Origin: Ophiobolus disseminans
Lineage: Eukaryota; Ascomycota; Dothideomycetes; Pleosporales; Phaeosphaeriaceae
Direction of reading: 5' to 3'
Length of the DNA: 64,000 nucleotides
Assembly: GCA_010093685.1 (NCBI GenBank)
Contig: MU006242.1
Coordinates: forward strand, 558,001-622,000
This document shows, piece after piece, positions 20,481 to 32,522 of this stretch. Below the pieces are notes generated by a model that was not told the DNA's origin, did no database searches, and saw nothing but the letters and a program-made list of their open reading frames with translations. Position numbers and translations under genes: made by a program. Numbering within the stretch: the first letter of the stretch is position 1; each line of letters starts with the position of its first letter.

Positions 20481-21526
20481 GTTAGCTCTAGCTTCCCGTA
20501 CTAGCACCCTCATTGCTCTATTCGATTTCTTCTTCAAGGCGTGACGCTTTCAGCAAAAGTTCTTGGGAATAATATGGGCAATTGGGTCGTGCTGTCAGAT
20601 CGAGAAAATCTACCGTAGACATAAAGGTCGGCTCTCTTTGCCACGGACGCAAACGCCAACAGCCACGATAGCACAGCAATGAGAAAGACCAAGACGCCTG
20701 TCTGGTTGGGCTGCCAATCTGCATTGTTTCCACGATTGCGGTGTCGCGACGGGCTCATCAATCCTCGTTGCGCTCGGAGCTCAATTTTCTTCTCCTATAC
20801 CATCAGTACGAGTGTGGTGCGCCTATCACCAAGCCAGGACCAAATCTCAGCGGGTTGGTATCCATTTATGCCCACTTCAAGAACGCGGCGTAGTGATTGT
20901 CCTGTGCGTTATTGCGGGCGGGATATCAGGTTGATGCTAACTGTGGATTTGAACCGCGAGTGTCAATACGAGGCGAGTGAAAAGAATGGAGTGAGATTAT
21001 TAATAAAACATCGACATGTAGTACAATATGTTGAGGTCTTCTTACAGCTTCCCGAGGAGAGGAAACGAGAGAGCCTTTTGGTGAGGAGACGTGATGATGA
21101 TCACTAGTCTAGTTAAATTATAGTAGAGTTACTACTATATTTCTTTCTTCGCGATAAGTTGCGTAGGCGTCTATGCATGCGAACTATCTGCGTGCAGCGC
21201 GTCTGCAGGAGCATACTGCGCGCATCTTTATTTAGCCGCTCCGTGTCATCATGATTGGCATGCGAAGAGATCGGTCCGGAAGCGCGACTCGCGACCTGCA
21301 CTCCGGCAGTCGAGCAGCAGCGGCGCAGACGCCCAAATGTATGCGGCCGGAAATTTGATCTGCTTGGGGACATGCACAGGAAGAGGCGTCAGGACAACGA
21401 AGCGACGTCTGTTCCCTTAAGTTCCGTCTCCCTCCTCGCATCAAGGCCTTGCATTCTCGCGGCTGGTTCGGATGATCGTTGAACTTTGAGAGTGGCACGC
21501 GGACAGAACTTTAAATCAAAGCGACC
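20481..21526. other. Intergenic region
   Basis: About 1 kb with frames on both strands at 20534..20761 (-) and 20679..21107 (+), neither with recognisable motifs. The minus frame has one hydrophobic stretch. AT-rich words occur near 21000-21140. Confidence 0.4.
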
Positions 21527-23483
21527 ATGAAACTCTCCCTCGCGCGAGTGATCGGCACAGCGCTGTACGCCTTCATCAACATCGCATCTGCGCAGGAGGC
21601 ACGTTTTCGCCAAGGTGTACCAGGCAACGCATCTTATGATTACGTTGGTACGTAATATGACTTTCCTCTCTCCTTCCAAGGTCGCCTTGCGCGTCGCGCA
21701 ATTGTCAACGTCCCGATCTAACCAATACACCAGTCATCGGCGGCGGCACGGCTGGTCTAGCAATAGCGGCCCGCCTGTCAGTGTCTGCATCAGTTGCGGT
21801 TGTGGAAGCTGGTGGACTTTACGAGCAAGACAATGGCAACCAGTCCATAGTTCCGTGGTTCGGTCTCATCATGCCGGTCCTCGCGACGACCGAGGACTAC
21901 CCTCCACAGCCGCTCGTCGATTGGGATCTGGTGTCTGCTCCAATACCGTCAGCCGGCGGTCGTCGCGTTCACTATGCGCAGGGCAAGACCTTGGGCGGTA
22001 GCTCCGCTATCAACACAATGGCTTACCATCGCGGGACTGTCGGCGCGCACCAGCGTTGGGCGGATCTCGTAGGCGACTCAAGTTACGTCTTTGAGAAGGT
22101 TTTACCCTACTTCAAGAAGTCGGCCACGCTTACGCCCCCAAACCTCGCGAAACGCAATGCGCCAAATGCAACTGTGAGATACGATCCCTCTGCATTTGAC
22201 AACAGTCTCCGCGGCCCGGTCCAAGTCTCATGGGCCAATTGGGTCGACCCCGCGCAGAGTTGGCTGGCGCGCGCAATTGGTCAAATTCCGAGCGCAGAAG
22301 GTTTCAGCAGTGGGACTTTGAATGGAGGTGCATGGGTACCGACGACGATTGATCCCAAAGATGCCACGAGAAGTACTTCTAAAAGCGGCTACGTTGACAG
22401 GCTTAGAGAGAAGAGCAAGGCTACACCTGTGATATACTTGCGCTCGCAAGCCAGCAAGGTTTTGTTCGGCAAAGACAAAGTCGCGACTGGAGTAGCTGTC
22501 ACGACAGAGGGACAAACCTACGTGCTCACCGCCAAGAAGGAAGTCATACTTTCGGCTGGCGTCTTCCATTCTCCACAACTGCTGATGCTGTCTGGTAAGA
22601 TAGTTACTTTCATTCTAATCCACCCATATTAAGTAAAATAGGCATCGGTCCCGCAAGTACACTCTCTGCGAACGCCATTCCCGTTGTCGCAAATCTCCCC
22701 GGTGTAGGTCAGAATCTCTGGGACCAGATCTTCTTCAATGTTCTTCGCCGCATCACCGTTCCAAGCACTGGAGCATACCTCAGCACGCCTGCCCAACAAA
22801 ATGTCGCATTGCAACAGTACTATGGAAATGTATCCGGGCCGTACAGTTCAGCGGGAGGCTACCTCTCATTCGAAAAGCTTCCAGCGAGTTTTCGAAAGGG
22901 CTTCTCGCCTCGCACAGCGAAGGCCCTTTCGGAATTCCCAGCGGACTGGCCCGAGATCGAGTACATTGCTCCTGGCTTTCCCAGCGGTAGCCCCAATTTC
23001 TCTACGATTGGGTCCGTCAGCGCTACATTGCTCGCGCCATTGTCTCGCGGCAATGTTACTATCAGCAGCGCTTCGATTCTCGACCCGCCCGTCATCAATC
23101 TTGGATGGTTGACAGATCCCGCCGATGGAGAGGTTCTAGTCGCAGCGTTCAAACGCGTGCGCGAACTCTGGAACAGCAGCGCCATTGCTGGTGTCGTCGC
23201 GGGTCCTGAGATTGTGCCTGGTGCTGCGGTTAACACAGATGCGGACATCTTGAACTTTATCAAACAGAGCGCGCAGCCTATCTGGCACGCGAGTTCGACT
23301 TGCGCCATGGGGAAGTCCCCGGAAAAAGGCGCCGTGGTGGACTCGAAAGGGAGCGTGTTTGGAGTAAAGCGACTGCGAGTGGTGGACAACTCGGTTATCC
23401 CGTTCAGCTTGCCGGGACATCCCCAGGCTTCAGTCTATATGCTGGCCGAGAAGATCGCGGATGCGATCTTGAAGGGGCGATGA
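21527..23483 (+). CDS. Secreted GMC (FAD-dependent) oxidoreductase, AA3-like
   Basis: Exons 21527..21647, 21734..22594 and 22642..23483 give 607 residues; introns are 86 and 47 nt. A signal peptide (MKLSLARVIGTALYAFINIASA) is followed by the FAD-binding loop VIGGGTAGLAIAARL, whose first codon is split by intron 1. GKTLGGSSAINTMAYHRG is the second GMC signature, and VILSAGVFHSPQLLMLSGIG spans intron 2. The C-terminal half shows WHASSTCAMG (His543) and PGHPQASVYMLAEKIAD (His587), the catalytic His-His pair. Family members oxidise alcohols or sugars and often supply hydrogen peroxide or feed partner enzymes outside the cell. The substrate cannot be told from sequence. Length is normal for the family. 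Confidence 0.93.
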
Positions 23484-23695
23484 TAGCTCGTGTTGCGCGA
23501 ATTCCCGACCGCATATTGAAGGAAGATCGTTACTAAGAAGCTTCACGAAGTGGAATGCTCTTGAGCTACATCAATATAATGAGCGTCGCTGCACATGTCA
23601 TAAAAGTGGAAATACCCAAAGACCTTACCTTACGCCTATTCCCAGCGTCGTGTGCTCATGCCCTTTCCTCCTTGATTCTCCTACAAGCTATCTTA

Positions 23696-25093
23696 CTAGC
23701 CTTCCCTTGTCGAGACTGTCGTCAAAAGGCTTTTGTTCGACGCTATTGGCCGAACACCCGATATGCCGTGCATATCAGTATCAGAATCCAACGGCCCAAA
23801 GCTTGTCTGTCTCATGTCCTCAAAGGTCTGTGATTCCGACGCCAAATTCGGGCCCAGGCGGTGATGCCTTCGGCCTCTCACAACATCATGGTCGTTTTTC
23901 GCGTTTCTCTCACGCTTGATGGTCCGCCTCCGCATGAATGCGTGCAGGGTAGGAAGGCATGTACATACAATGCCGAGCCACATCTCGACCAGCCTGGTCT
24001 GATTAGCACCGAGTAATGAATGTTCAACCCAGGGCGCTTACAGCCAGATGAAATTCGTAACCATTCCCCAGGTCCCATCGACAGCATTGGTGTGCATGCC
24101 CCGTACAACAGCTTCGAGACGAATGAGACTAATTACACAGACACTGAGGAGGGTCAGCATGGATATGCGTTGATGGGATGGTCCAGCTTACAAAGAGCCT
24201 GTCATGAGCAGGAGGGCCACGCCGATCTTTTGTCTTATCGGAAGTCGAAGATCTTTGATGATGAACAACGGCAGCACCAACAGAGCCAGGTCAAGCGCCG
24301 CATTGACGCAGGTAGTGCCGAGGAAATAGCCATCGACGTTGATGCAGTATCCGGTCTTGATCGTGAAGTCCCAATATTTTGCAACAGGATGGCACACCCA
24401 CGCAAATCCGAAAGCTGTAGGCAGGCTGTATGCGACCGACACAGTCATTACTGCGTAGACCGCTATACGAAAACTCTTGGATGGTGAAAAGCGTAGGTAG
24501 AAGAGGCATAAGGATAATTTGATGAACAGTGTGGCGAGATTGTAAGTCAGTGGGCCGGCAATGTTGCCGAGCTACAACATGTTAGGCCTATGCATCGAGG
24601 TCCAAAATGATTGAAGAGGCACTACCTTCATGAATGCCCGGAACTTGTATGTCGGAACATCCCAAATGTGGTTTCCTAGCCCGTTGCGTGTTTCTAGTCG
24701 GGGTCAGTTACAGCACTTCAGGGAACGCACCATCACTCTTACGGATGCCAGTATTGATGGAGCAGCCCAAAGCCAGGATCTAGTCCATGTCAGTCGTGAG
24801 GAACACCCGCTCAGTTGACCGATACGCACCGTTGCCAGGACTATCGCATCTAAATTATGATGAGCGTCTTGATGGGAGACGAAGTTCTAGGGAATCTCAC
24901 AGTCATCGTATCCCGTGTTGCGAAGTATGTACCTCTTGGTGTAGAGCCGAATGATGCATATGGGAATCGCTATGGCCGGTCCGAGAATGCAAGCAATGAT
25001 CACTCGATATGCGATCGACTCGGGATTTGCGAAGTTTGGAGTAACGCCGAATGGTGCTGGAGCCGTGCCGATGATGGTGTCGTTCGAGGTCAT
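23696..25093 (-). CDS. Rhodopsin-fold fungal integral membrane protein (Pth11-like group)
   Basis: Seven exons (25093..24901, 24849..24830, 24779..24731, 24693..24626, 24571..24192, 24143..24042, 23993..23696) join in frame to 369 residues. Introns are 51, 50, 37, 54, 48 and 48 nt. The start is the ATG at 25093 (MTSNDTIIGTAPAPFGVTPN). Segments typical of the family are RVIIACILGPAIAIPICIIRLYTKR, GNIAGPLTYNLATLFIKLSL, FAWVCHPVAKYWD, CINVDGYF and the long helix ALDLALLVLPLFII, giving seven membrane helices. The tail is polar and cytosolic. Family members are orphan GPCR-like proteins; ligand and role are unknown. Exon 2 is only 20 nt and the 37-nt intron is near the lower size limit. Confidence 0.85.
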
Positions 25094-25126
25094 ACTGTAA
25101 GCAGTATGGGACTGCAGCAACTTCAC

Positions 25127-26242
25127 GGCGTATCAAGACCAAGTATGTAACACATTGGCTGAACAGGCGAATGTACCAGAAGTTCGTTTCTTTGTTCAAA
25201 ACAACAATCGATGTGTCCCAAGGCTGCGATGCGAGGCATGCTGAGCTCTAGGGTATGGGCGGGGGTACGGGCGCATTGTGTTGCAGCTACGCCGCAATAG
25301 GAGTTGCATGAATCGCAGGGAGATGAGGCCGTGATGTGACGGCCCAAGGGGCGACCACACGGAACATCTCGCGTAAGCCGTAGATTGCCCAATGGCGGCT
25401 CGGTCCGATTCTAATCGGAGCACTGCCGCTTCCCCGAAGCTCCTCCAGCGGCGTGCTCGAGCATTTGTTATCTGATAAGCGTTGAATTTGGCGCATATCG
25501 TCACCAACCTCGAGCTTATGCAGGTACCTGATTCGGTAACAATGCAGTACCAAGGCCGCTGGATGTGTCTCTTACATGTGCGCGTCTTACAGTCGTGCGC
25601 GTCTGAACTCAGAAGCCTGTGAGACTTAATGTGACCAGGTTTATCGCTCGTCGTTGGCGCCAGCGTAGGACTCAGGTTTCGGGGAGATACAAGTCAAAGG
25701 TCATGGTAGATTATTAGCGACGATACCTACAGTATCGTCATAGCCACGGTGCTTTTGAGTGAAAAGTCAAGAGATTGTATCTTGATGCTGACTATATGGC
25801 GCTTGATATTGTTTTAAGGCGAGAAGTGGGGTGGTTGCGGTGATGTGAAGCAAGGTGCAGGAGGCGGTCGGATAAATGACTCGCACAAGTTGGCGAACCG
25901 CCACCCCGCACATGCAGGGGTGAGGACAAACACCATCATGACCCGAGAATCTAATCACGAAGCGAAGAATGAACTAGACGATGTTACGCAGGATTTCGGC
26001 TGCTGCTGTTGGGTCCGATCTGATCTCAAGGATGTCGGAGGATTGCGTGCGACTTCCTGAAACTACCAACCTCTCGGTGCGTCAAGAAACGTGGCAATCA
26101 AGGCGTGTGATTGGCCCTTGTTTCCCCGGCTTTCAATGTACCGAGAGCGTTTCCGATCTTTTCTTCTCTGTCCACCGCGTCGACTCGATCGCATTCGGTG
26201 TTTGCGGCATTCCCCTGATCAGCCCTCAATACAACCTCAGTC
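25127..26242. other. Divergent intergenic region
   Basis: About 1.1 kb between the membrane protein and the GH35 gene. Only short frames without motifs were seen. Confidence 0.45.
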
Positions 26243-27946
26243 ATGGATATTCCACACCTCCGCAAGACGAAGACCTCCAGCCAACTAATCGTCAATGGAG
26301 AACCCTTCCTCATGCTCAGTGCCGAGCTCCACAACTCAACGCTCAGCTCCGCGAAGTACATGGCCGATGACAAGATATGGCAGAACATGAGAGATATGCG
26401 CATCAACACGTTGCTTGGTTCCGTATCATGGGAGCAAATCGAGCCGGAGGAGGGTAAGTTCGACTTCTCAAACCTGGACGCCATCATTTTGGCTGCGCGC
26501 GAACACAATATGAAGCTTGTCTTGTTGTGGTTTGGTAGCTTCAAGAATGCACTGTCGACGTATATACCTGCGTGGGTCAAGAAGAACGTTCAACGCTTTC
26601 CCCGAGTCCATGTACTGGAAGCTGGAGGGAGGCGCAAGACGGTGGAGCTGCTCAGTCCGTTTTGCGAAGAAGCGTGGAATGCTGACGCGAGAGCGTTTGG
26701 AAAACTCATGGCGCATCTGAAGGACTTCGACGAGTCACGTAGTACGGTCCTGATGGTGCAAGTTGAGAATGAGCCTGGATTGCTGGGTGATTCGAGAGAC
26801 CGGTCGAAGATTGCTGAGAAGAAGTTTGCGGAGCCCGTACCAAAAGACCTGCTTCACCATTTGCAATCCAACATGGCGAAGCTTCATCCTCAATTTCAAA
26901 AACGATACTCAAGCATTAGCTCAGCAACCGCCGGTGAAGCTACCTGGATGGACGTATTTGGGACCAAAGACGCGATTGACGCTGACGAGATGTTCATGGC
27001 ACACTACTTTTCGCAGTACATCCAGCACGTCGCATCAGCAGGAAAAGCAGAATATCCCGTCCCTCACTATACCAACGTCTGGCTCAACTTGGACAATGAC
27101 CCAGGCAGTCTCGATCTCACCGACGTCCCAATCGTTGCTGGCGGCTTAAAACCAGGCGCCTACCCATCCGGCGGGCCATGTCCACACACAATGGACATAT
27201 ACAGCTTCAACGCGCCGAGCCTCGACTTCATTGGGCCAGATTTGTACTTCCACAACTACGAAACAACGTGCGAGAACTACCGATATGGCGGCCAACCACT
27301 GTTCATCCCAGAGCAGCAACGGACCGAGAGGGGTGCGCGGCGAGTATGGAGTGCGTACGGTAACCACCTCGCGCTGGGCTGCTCGCCATTCGGCATTGAT
27401 TCACTTCGAGCTTCTGAAAGTCCCTTCACGAAGCACTACGGCCTCATACACTCGTTGCGAAAACAAATAGTGGAAGCCCAGGCCAATCGACCAGAGGACA
27501 TGCTGGGTTTCTATTTCGACGATTTCGACGAGAGTAAGAAGATCAAAGAATCCTGGACGAAGACCATGGGGGACTTTGACATCACCATCGAGCGCGCGTT
27601 CGTCTTTGGCAAACCAGGCCCCGGAGCAGGTATGGTCATACACCAAGGCGATGGAAAGTTCTTGTGCGCTGGTTGGGGGTTCAGCGTCTCTTTCAGGAGT
27701 TCCAATCCAAAGTCGACGTTTACGGGCATTCTGCATGCGAAGGAGAAGGAGGTCGATCGCGAGACGTGTGAGCTTACGACGTTGAAGCTGCTGGGTGGCG
27801 ATGAGACGAGGAGTGGTGGATGCTTGGTCATGCCGAATGAGGATCCTGACTATGGTGGCTTTCCGGTTGCTATCACCATACCCGCCAGGACTTGCATTGC
27901 CGAGTGCTGGGCATATAGCTTGGAGGAGGAAGATTCGGGTTGCTGA
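26243..27946 (+). CDS. GH35 beta-galactosidase of bacterial type (with DUF5597-like C-terminus)
   Basis: A single exon of 567 residues from ATG 26243. It has the GH35 barrel start LIVNGEPFLMLSAELHNS, VSWEQIEPEEGKFDF, LVLLWFGSFKNA, the acid/base segment VLMVQVENEPGLLG (Glu177 likely) and a nucleophile segment QPLFIPEQQR (Glu357 likely). The C-terminal third (FVFGKPGPGAGMVIHQGDGKF then GWGFSVSF) matches the DUF5597 end of Caulobacter/Bacteroides-type enzymes, not the multi-domain 1000-residue fungal LacA enzymes. There is no signal peptide, so it is probably intracellular, cleaving galactosides imported or released in the cell. Lack of introns and bacterial-like architecture suggest acquisition by transfer (inference). 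Confidence 0.88.
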   Translation: MDIPHLRKTKTSSQLIVNGEPFLMLSAELHNSTLSSAKYMADDKIWQNMRDMRINTLLGSVSWEQIEPEEGKFDFSNLDAIILAAREHNMKLVLLWFGSFKNALSTYIPAWVKKNVQRFPRVHVLEAGGRRKTVELLSPFCEEAWNADARAFGKLMAHLKDFDESRSTVLMVQVENEPGLLGDSRDRSKIAEKKFAEPVPKDLLHHLQSNMAKLHPQFQKRYSSISSATAGEATWMDVFGTKDAIDADEMFMAHYFSQYIQHVASAGKAEYPVPHYTNVWLNLDNDPGSLDLTDVPIVAGGLKPGAYPSGGPCPHTMDIYSFNAPSLDFIGPDLYFHNYETTCENYRYGGQPLFIPEQQRTERGARRVWSAYGNHLALGCSPFGIDSLRASESPFTKHYGLIHSLRKQIVEAQANRPEDMLGFYFDDFDESKKIKESWTKTMGDFDITIERAFVFGKPGPGAGMVIHQGDGKFLCAGWGFSVSFRSSNPKSTFTGILHAKEKEVDRETCELTTLKLLGGDETRSGGCLVMPNEDPDYGGFPVAITIPARTCIAECWAYSLEEEDSGC

Positions 27947-28309
27947 TAGACTCGGAAGGTCTTGAGTCAAATGCCTTCGCATATCGTGATAATTGTAGTG
28001 CACCCACGTTTGCAAATATGGCGTTCGGATCATGAGCCGCAGAGCCAATTGCACTCAGTCAGCGATCAGCTTCTCCACAAGACACCCCACTCCTTCATCC
28101 TATCAAGCATACACACCGTTCACCACCACTCAACGGACTATGCTCCGGCAACTCGGTGATTCGGTCTTTAAGACCAGTAGCGGCGGGGTAGTAGTACGGT
28201 GGCGCATCTTGCTTATCTGTGGTGCGGGGATGCTCACAACCGCTACTCATGTTGTGAATAAGTAGCCGACAGCTACCTCGTGGCATCATCGCATTCTGGT
28301 CTGATAGCA
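27947..28309. other. Intergenic region before the MOSC gene
   Basis: These 363 bases hold no supportable gene. Both flanking genes are on the plus strand. Confidence 0.5.
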
Positions 28310-29599
28310 ATGGACTCTTCACAATTGCAATGGGTGGCTATATCCGGAGCTGCGGCTCTAGGACTGGGCCTGCTTGCATACGACATGCAAAACAAGAAGG
28401 TTGAAACCACGGAACAGACGGACGTGAAGCTGAGGATCGAAGAAGTGCGTATCGCTGATTTGGGTGAAGAACCATGCGCTAACAGTTTCGCAGCTGTGGC
28501 ACTACCCGATTAAAGGCCTCGGTGGCATTCGGATCCAATCTGGGAAGATTGGACCACAAGGCTTCGAAGACGATCGAACGTTTTGTTTGGAGAAGATCCA
28601 TCGTGATCCCGAGACAAAGGAGATCACGACGTGGGAGACGATGTATAGTGGGTTTAATCTGCAAATGGTACTGTTCAAGCAGATCATAACTGAAGAGAAT
28701 GGAAAGAAAATGATCACCGTAACGAGAGTTGGGCCTGAGAATCCTGATCCAGAACAGCTGAACTTCACCAATTCAGTACATCAGATACGCTTCCCGCTGC
28801 GACCCGGAGTTGATGACTTGAAGAAAATCCATCTCGACCTTCATGGCAGTGCGACGGATGCGTACGACATGGGCGAAGAAGTCGCAGCTTGGTTCAGCAA
28901 GTACCTAGGCTTCGAAGCACATCTAGTATACATCGGCACCCATTCGCGCGTCGTGTTAGGATCCGGTGCTCCCAACGGTACAATGGCTCAAGCCAAGCGG
29001 TCGCCATACACCGCGCCACTTCGACGTCTCCTCCCATCATCTCTCGCACCGCAGCCAGAGACTATCACCTTCCAAGACATAGGCCAGTACCTCGTGGTAA
29101 CCAAGGAGTCCAACGCTGAAGTGAGTTCACGACTAGCGGAAGGGCTGCAAATGGACATCTCCAAGTTCCGCCCCAACATCATCGTCTCCGGGAGTCCCGC
29201 ACCATATGACGAAGACTACTGGGCTCAAGTCGTCTTTCCGGGCGATATCAAGATGGAATTTGGAGGCACGTGCTGGCGATGCCAGGCCATCACCGTGGAC
29301 TACAAGACTGGCAAAAAGGCGGAGGGTGACGAAGGGGCGGTGTGGAAGAAATTAGCGGCAGATCGAAGGGTCGACAAAGGATGGAAGTACGGGCCGGTGT
29401 TCGGCAAGTATTCGTATACGGCGAAGAAGGACTATGGCAAGGAGATATACGCTGGTGACGAGATTCGTTTGACAAAACGAGTCAAGGAGCGTCCGGTATT
29501 TGGTGAGTCTGTATTCAACGTCTTGCATGGCATTAACTAATAGTGCGGCGCTGTCCAGATTGGCCGTTATCAAAAGCTGTTATTGCAGCGTTCAAGTAA
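28310..29599 (+). CDS. MOSC-domain protein (mARC-like, membrane anchored)
   Basis: Exons 28310..28444, 28494..29502 and 29559..29599 give 394 residues. The N-terminus has one hydrophobic anchor (WVAISGAAALGLGLLAY). The beta-barrel N-domain begins LWHYPIKGLGGIRIQSGKIG and has GFEDDRTFCL. The MOSC core contains DISKFRPNIIVSG, YDEDYWAQVVF and the conserved cysteine segment GGTCWRCQAITVDYKTGK, which would hold the molybdenum cofactor. The last exon adds DWPLSKAVIAAFK. The architecture is that of mitochondrial amidoxime-reducing component proteins, which reduce N-hydroxylated compounds with cytochrome b5. Substrate is not known here. Start chosen at the ATG before the anchor. Confidence 0.9.
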
Positions 29600-29807
29600 C
29601 ATCCTACAGAGGAGCAATAACAGTCGCATTTCTCTGTGACCAGACGAAAACTTGAAGCTTGACAAACACGCAACATTTGTTTCTGTTAGAAGAGGTACGC
29701 GTCGCATGCTAAGGTATGCGTTGTGCTTTCGCATTAGTGTTGAGGTATTAGTATCCGACTCACAACCCTAGCTCCCTTTCATCGCTCTTTCCAATTGTAA
29801 TCTATAA

Positions 29808-31752
29808 TTAGACAATCGTGAACATACGAAAATCTTGATATTGAGGAAAGTAGTCTGAACGACTCGACGCATACTCCGCGCCTACCCAAAGCCGATGATA
29901 TTTCTGGCCATGTTGTTCTTGCGCCGCGGCGTCTTCTTGTGGGTACCATTCCCAGTTGTCGTACAAAGGATGGTCAGATTCGTTTAAAACCCAAGAGAGG
30001 CATGCCACTAGTTCGAATTCGTCACTGGACGTAGGTCTCAACAGCCATAAGCCCCCGCTTTTGTAAGCCAGGAGACTCTCCTTGTGGCGCTCGTCGTCGA
30101 GACTCGTCAGCCGCTCGCTTCTCGCCCCGACGAAGTCGCCTAGGTATACCACGATGTCTGTGGGCTTGATTCCAGCTCTTACGCGCCAACAAACTCGTCT
30201 CCAAGAGCCTATATCTTCACAGATATCGTTCTTGTTGATATAGTAATGTTGTTCTGGGACAACGCAACCTTTTACTGTGAGTTTATTGATAGGTGCGGTT
30301 CCGTTCCTGTTGTCGTTGTGGAATTCTCCGTGTACTGGCGGTGCAGACCTATTCATCCTCAAGCGCGAGAAGGAGTTTGGCTTCATGCGGCCAAACAAAT
30401 TACGCTCGTGGAGAGCAATACGGACAGCCCAAGCGTTGTCGATCTTAATCGACAGGTCGTCAGGTCTGTCTACATTTAGAGCTTTGAGATCGTGCCGTGG
30501 TTGTTCGCGGCGAAATACTCTCGCCGCAATTCGCCAATCAATCACCCAAGATGGCAATGAAGTCTCAGGTCTACTAGGAAAATCGGAGTCGAAGACTTTG
30601 AACTTAGCTAGTACTGCAAGGCCTCCCTTCATTAGGACAGCCCATGTGACTGCAGTGAGTATGTCGTTCAACTCAGCAAAGTAATCGATTGGTATGAAGA
30701 CTAGAGAAGTTCTAGCAATTGCCCACTCTTGTATTGACATCGGTCGCGCAGGGAATTTGGTCATGCCTATGCTCTAGTCAGCTTGAGTCAATCAGTTTGC
30801 CGGTGAAATGGCTACCCAGTATCCCATAAATATAATCTCTTGCATCCGTGGCGTCCAACAAGCCGGTATCGAGTAATGTTTCTATAAAATCCGGTTGCTG
30901 GGAGTTTTGTGTTGTGAATCTTTCAAAGCACATGAGATTGGTTGCGTGCAGTTGCTTCAGCTGGTGAGCCTCTTCTTCTTGTAGGATCGTAGCCGATTTC
31001 GTCCCATCAAGACCATTCCTGGTCATCTTTTTGAGCCATACTATACGCTCCTCCCATTCGCTGCTAAGGTCTTCTGTCAGGAGTCCTGGGTCGGATAGAG
31101 GTGGTGTCCAGCTGAATTCAAAGGGCCCGCAATAAACGATCAGTCTCTTAGCAGCATAGATCTCCTGCTGAACCCAAATCCTCTTGAACCAAGCTCTAGT
31201 GTAGAGATTTTGTAGTCCTGAAAACACTGTTCTGTAACGAGGCCCGGAAGATCTTGGGACGGCCACGGCGGAAGCAGCTACCAGAGCATCCAAGGTATTT
31301 TTATGGGCTTTACCCAACCATGCAATGACATTAGTGGCGTTCTGATAAATCATGAGCATCTTCTGGACTTGCTGAGCTCTTTCTTTGGCATCATTTTGGT
31401 TGATGCAGATGGCGTCCACCCACAGGTAGCGGTCAATATAGCGGTGTCGGAGAACTGAAAGCGCATCGAAGAGGTTCTCTGTAACTTCGAGTCTCTGGCA
31501 GTTGCATGTGATGTGTTTCATGTTGACTATGCTTCCCCAAGTGTAAGAAAGCGCATCGTACGCGAATATTCTTTCTTCTTCACTATGGTGTGAGCGGAGT
31601 CCAGCGCCTTCGAAGTCTGAATGGAGAATGTCGACAGGGTATAACGTGCACTCAATTGGAGATGGCTCTGCCTTGTTCGCATGGAGTCGTAGTATCCTAG
31701 TCTGGTAGAGGCCGATAGGCGGATATAGAGTTGATGCATTGCTTGGATTCAT
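29808..31752 (-). CDS. HET-domain protein, intact
   Basis: Exons 31752..30816 and 30766..29808 join over a 49-nt intron (GTAGCC...GAGCATAG with branch GCTGAC) to give 631 residues. The HET domain spans about 60-220: FAYDALSYTWGS, YLWVDAICINQNDAKERAQQ, MIYQNATNVIAWLG and RAWFKRIWVQQEIYAAKR. DARDYIYGILG follows at the exon junction, and PIDYFAELNDIL starts the C-terminal part, which is unrelated to known domains and probably sets specificity. HET proteins mediate non-self recognition and cell death after hyphal fusion. Unlike the HET copy at 11.7-13.9 kb, no break is seen. Confidence 0.9.
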
Positions 31753-32522
31753 TGTATTGTGAGCAGCGGGGCGCTATTGTCGTGCGATAGCTTTGGTGCT
31801 GCTTCTCGGGGTAATTCAGCCTAGTCTGATCTTACGATGTAAACATGTAGGCTTTTCAATATGCCGAAAAGAGGGCTTGTAACCACACGGTGATAGTCGA
31901 GGTAGTGGTATGCATACGTAAAGATTGATCGGATCGCTCTTGTGCTGAAGGAGAGAGGCAGCAAGGCACGTCCGAAGATGTTCCAAGGCTCCCGCAGCCC
32001 CTCCAGCCTCTGCAGCGCACCGGGACTGATTCGGACGTAGGACGTTCAAAAACAGCTCCTACTTATGATCAGTGGTATTGTCAAAACGAATTGGCTGGTT
32101 GAAAAAGACTGTCCGAAATATTGCGCCAACCTGAGTTGATTTGCGATGCCCGTGCCACCTCGCGCGGCCCCCACGCTAAGACAAATGCATCAACGCTTCG
32201 TATCCACGTGCAAAGTTTGACAATACCACCTGCATGGTAGAGCGTGACAAGGCGCGATCAGTTAGTAGCCTATATGTGGCTCATAAAAAGATAAACTAAC
32301 TTCGTATTCCATTGAGTGAGGTCCAATGTGGCGTTATACACCGGTAGGCGCAATTATCCATCTTGCGATACGTAGGGGTTGGCTGCGGGTAAGACCAATA
32401 CTTTACTTAACGTTACTGGCTACAAGGTACCTAGGCGTACATATTAGCTATGTTTCTTTACGGCGTAGGTATACTCTCCTCCGCCACACTCACGTCTACT
32501 GCTTTTTTGAACTCGGTGAATA
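31753..32522. other. Divergent intergenic region between HET and DUF3433 genes
   Basis: About 770 bases with only short frames. CCTAGG-type words occur near 32430. Confidence 0.45.

Noticed and set aside
20679..21107. Plus-strand 142-codon frame
   Set aside because: No motif, and it overlaps an equally unsupported minus frame.
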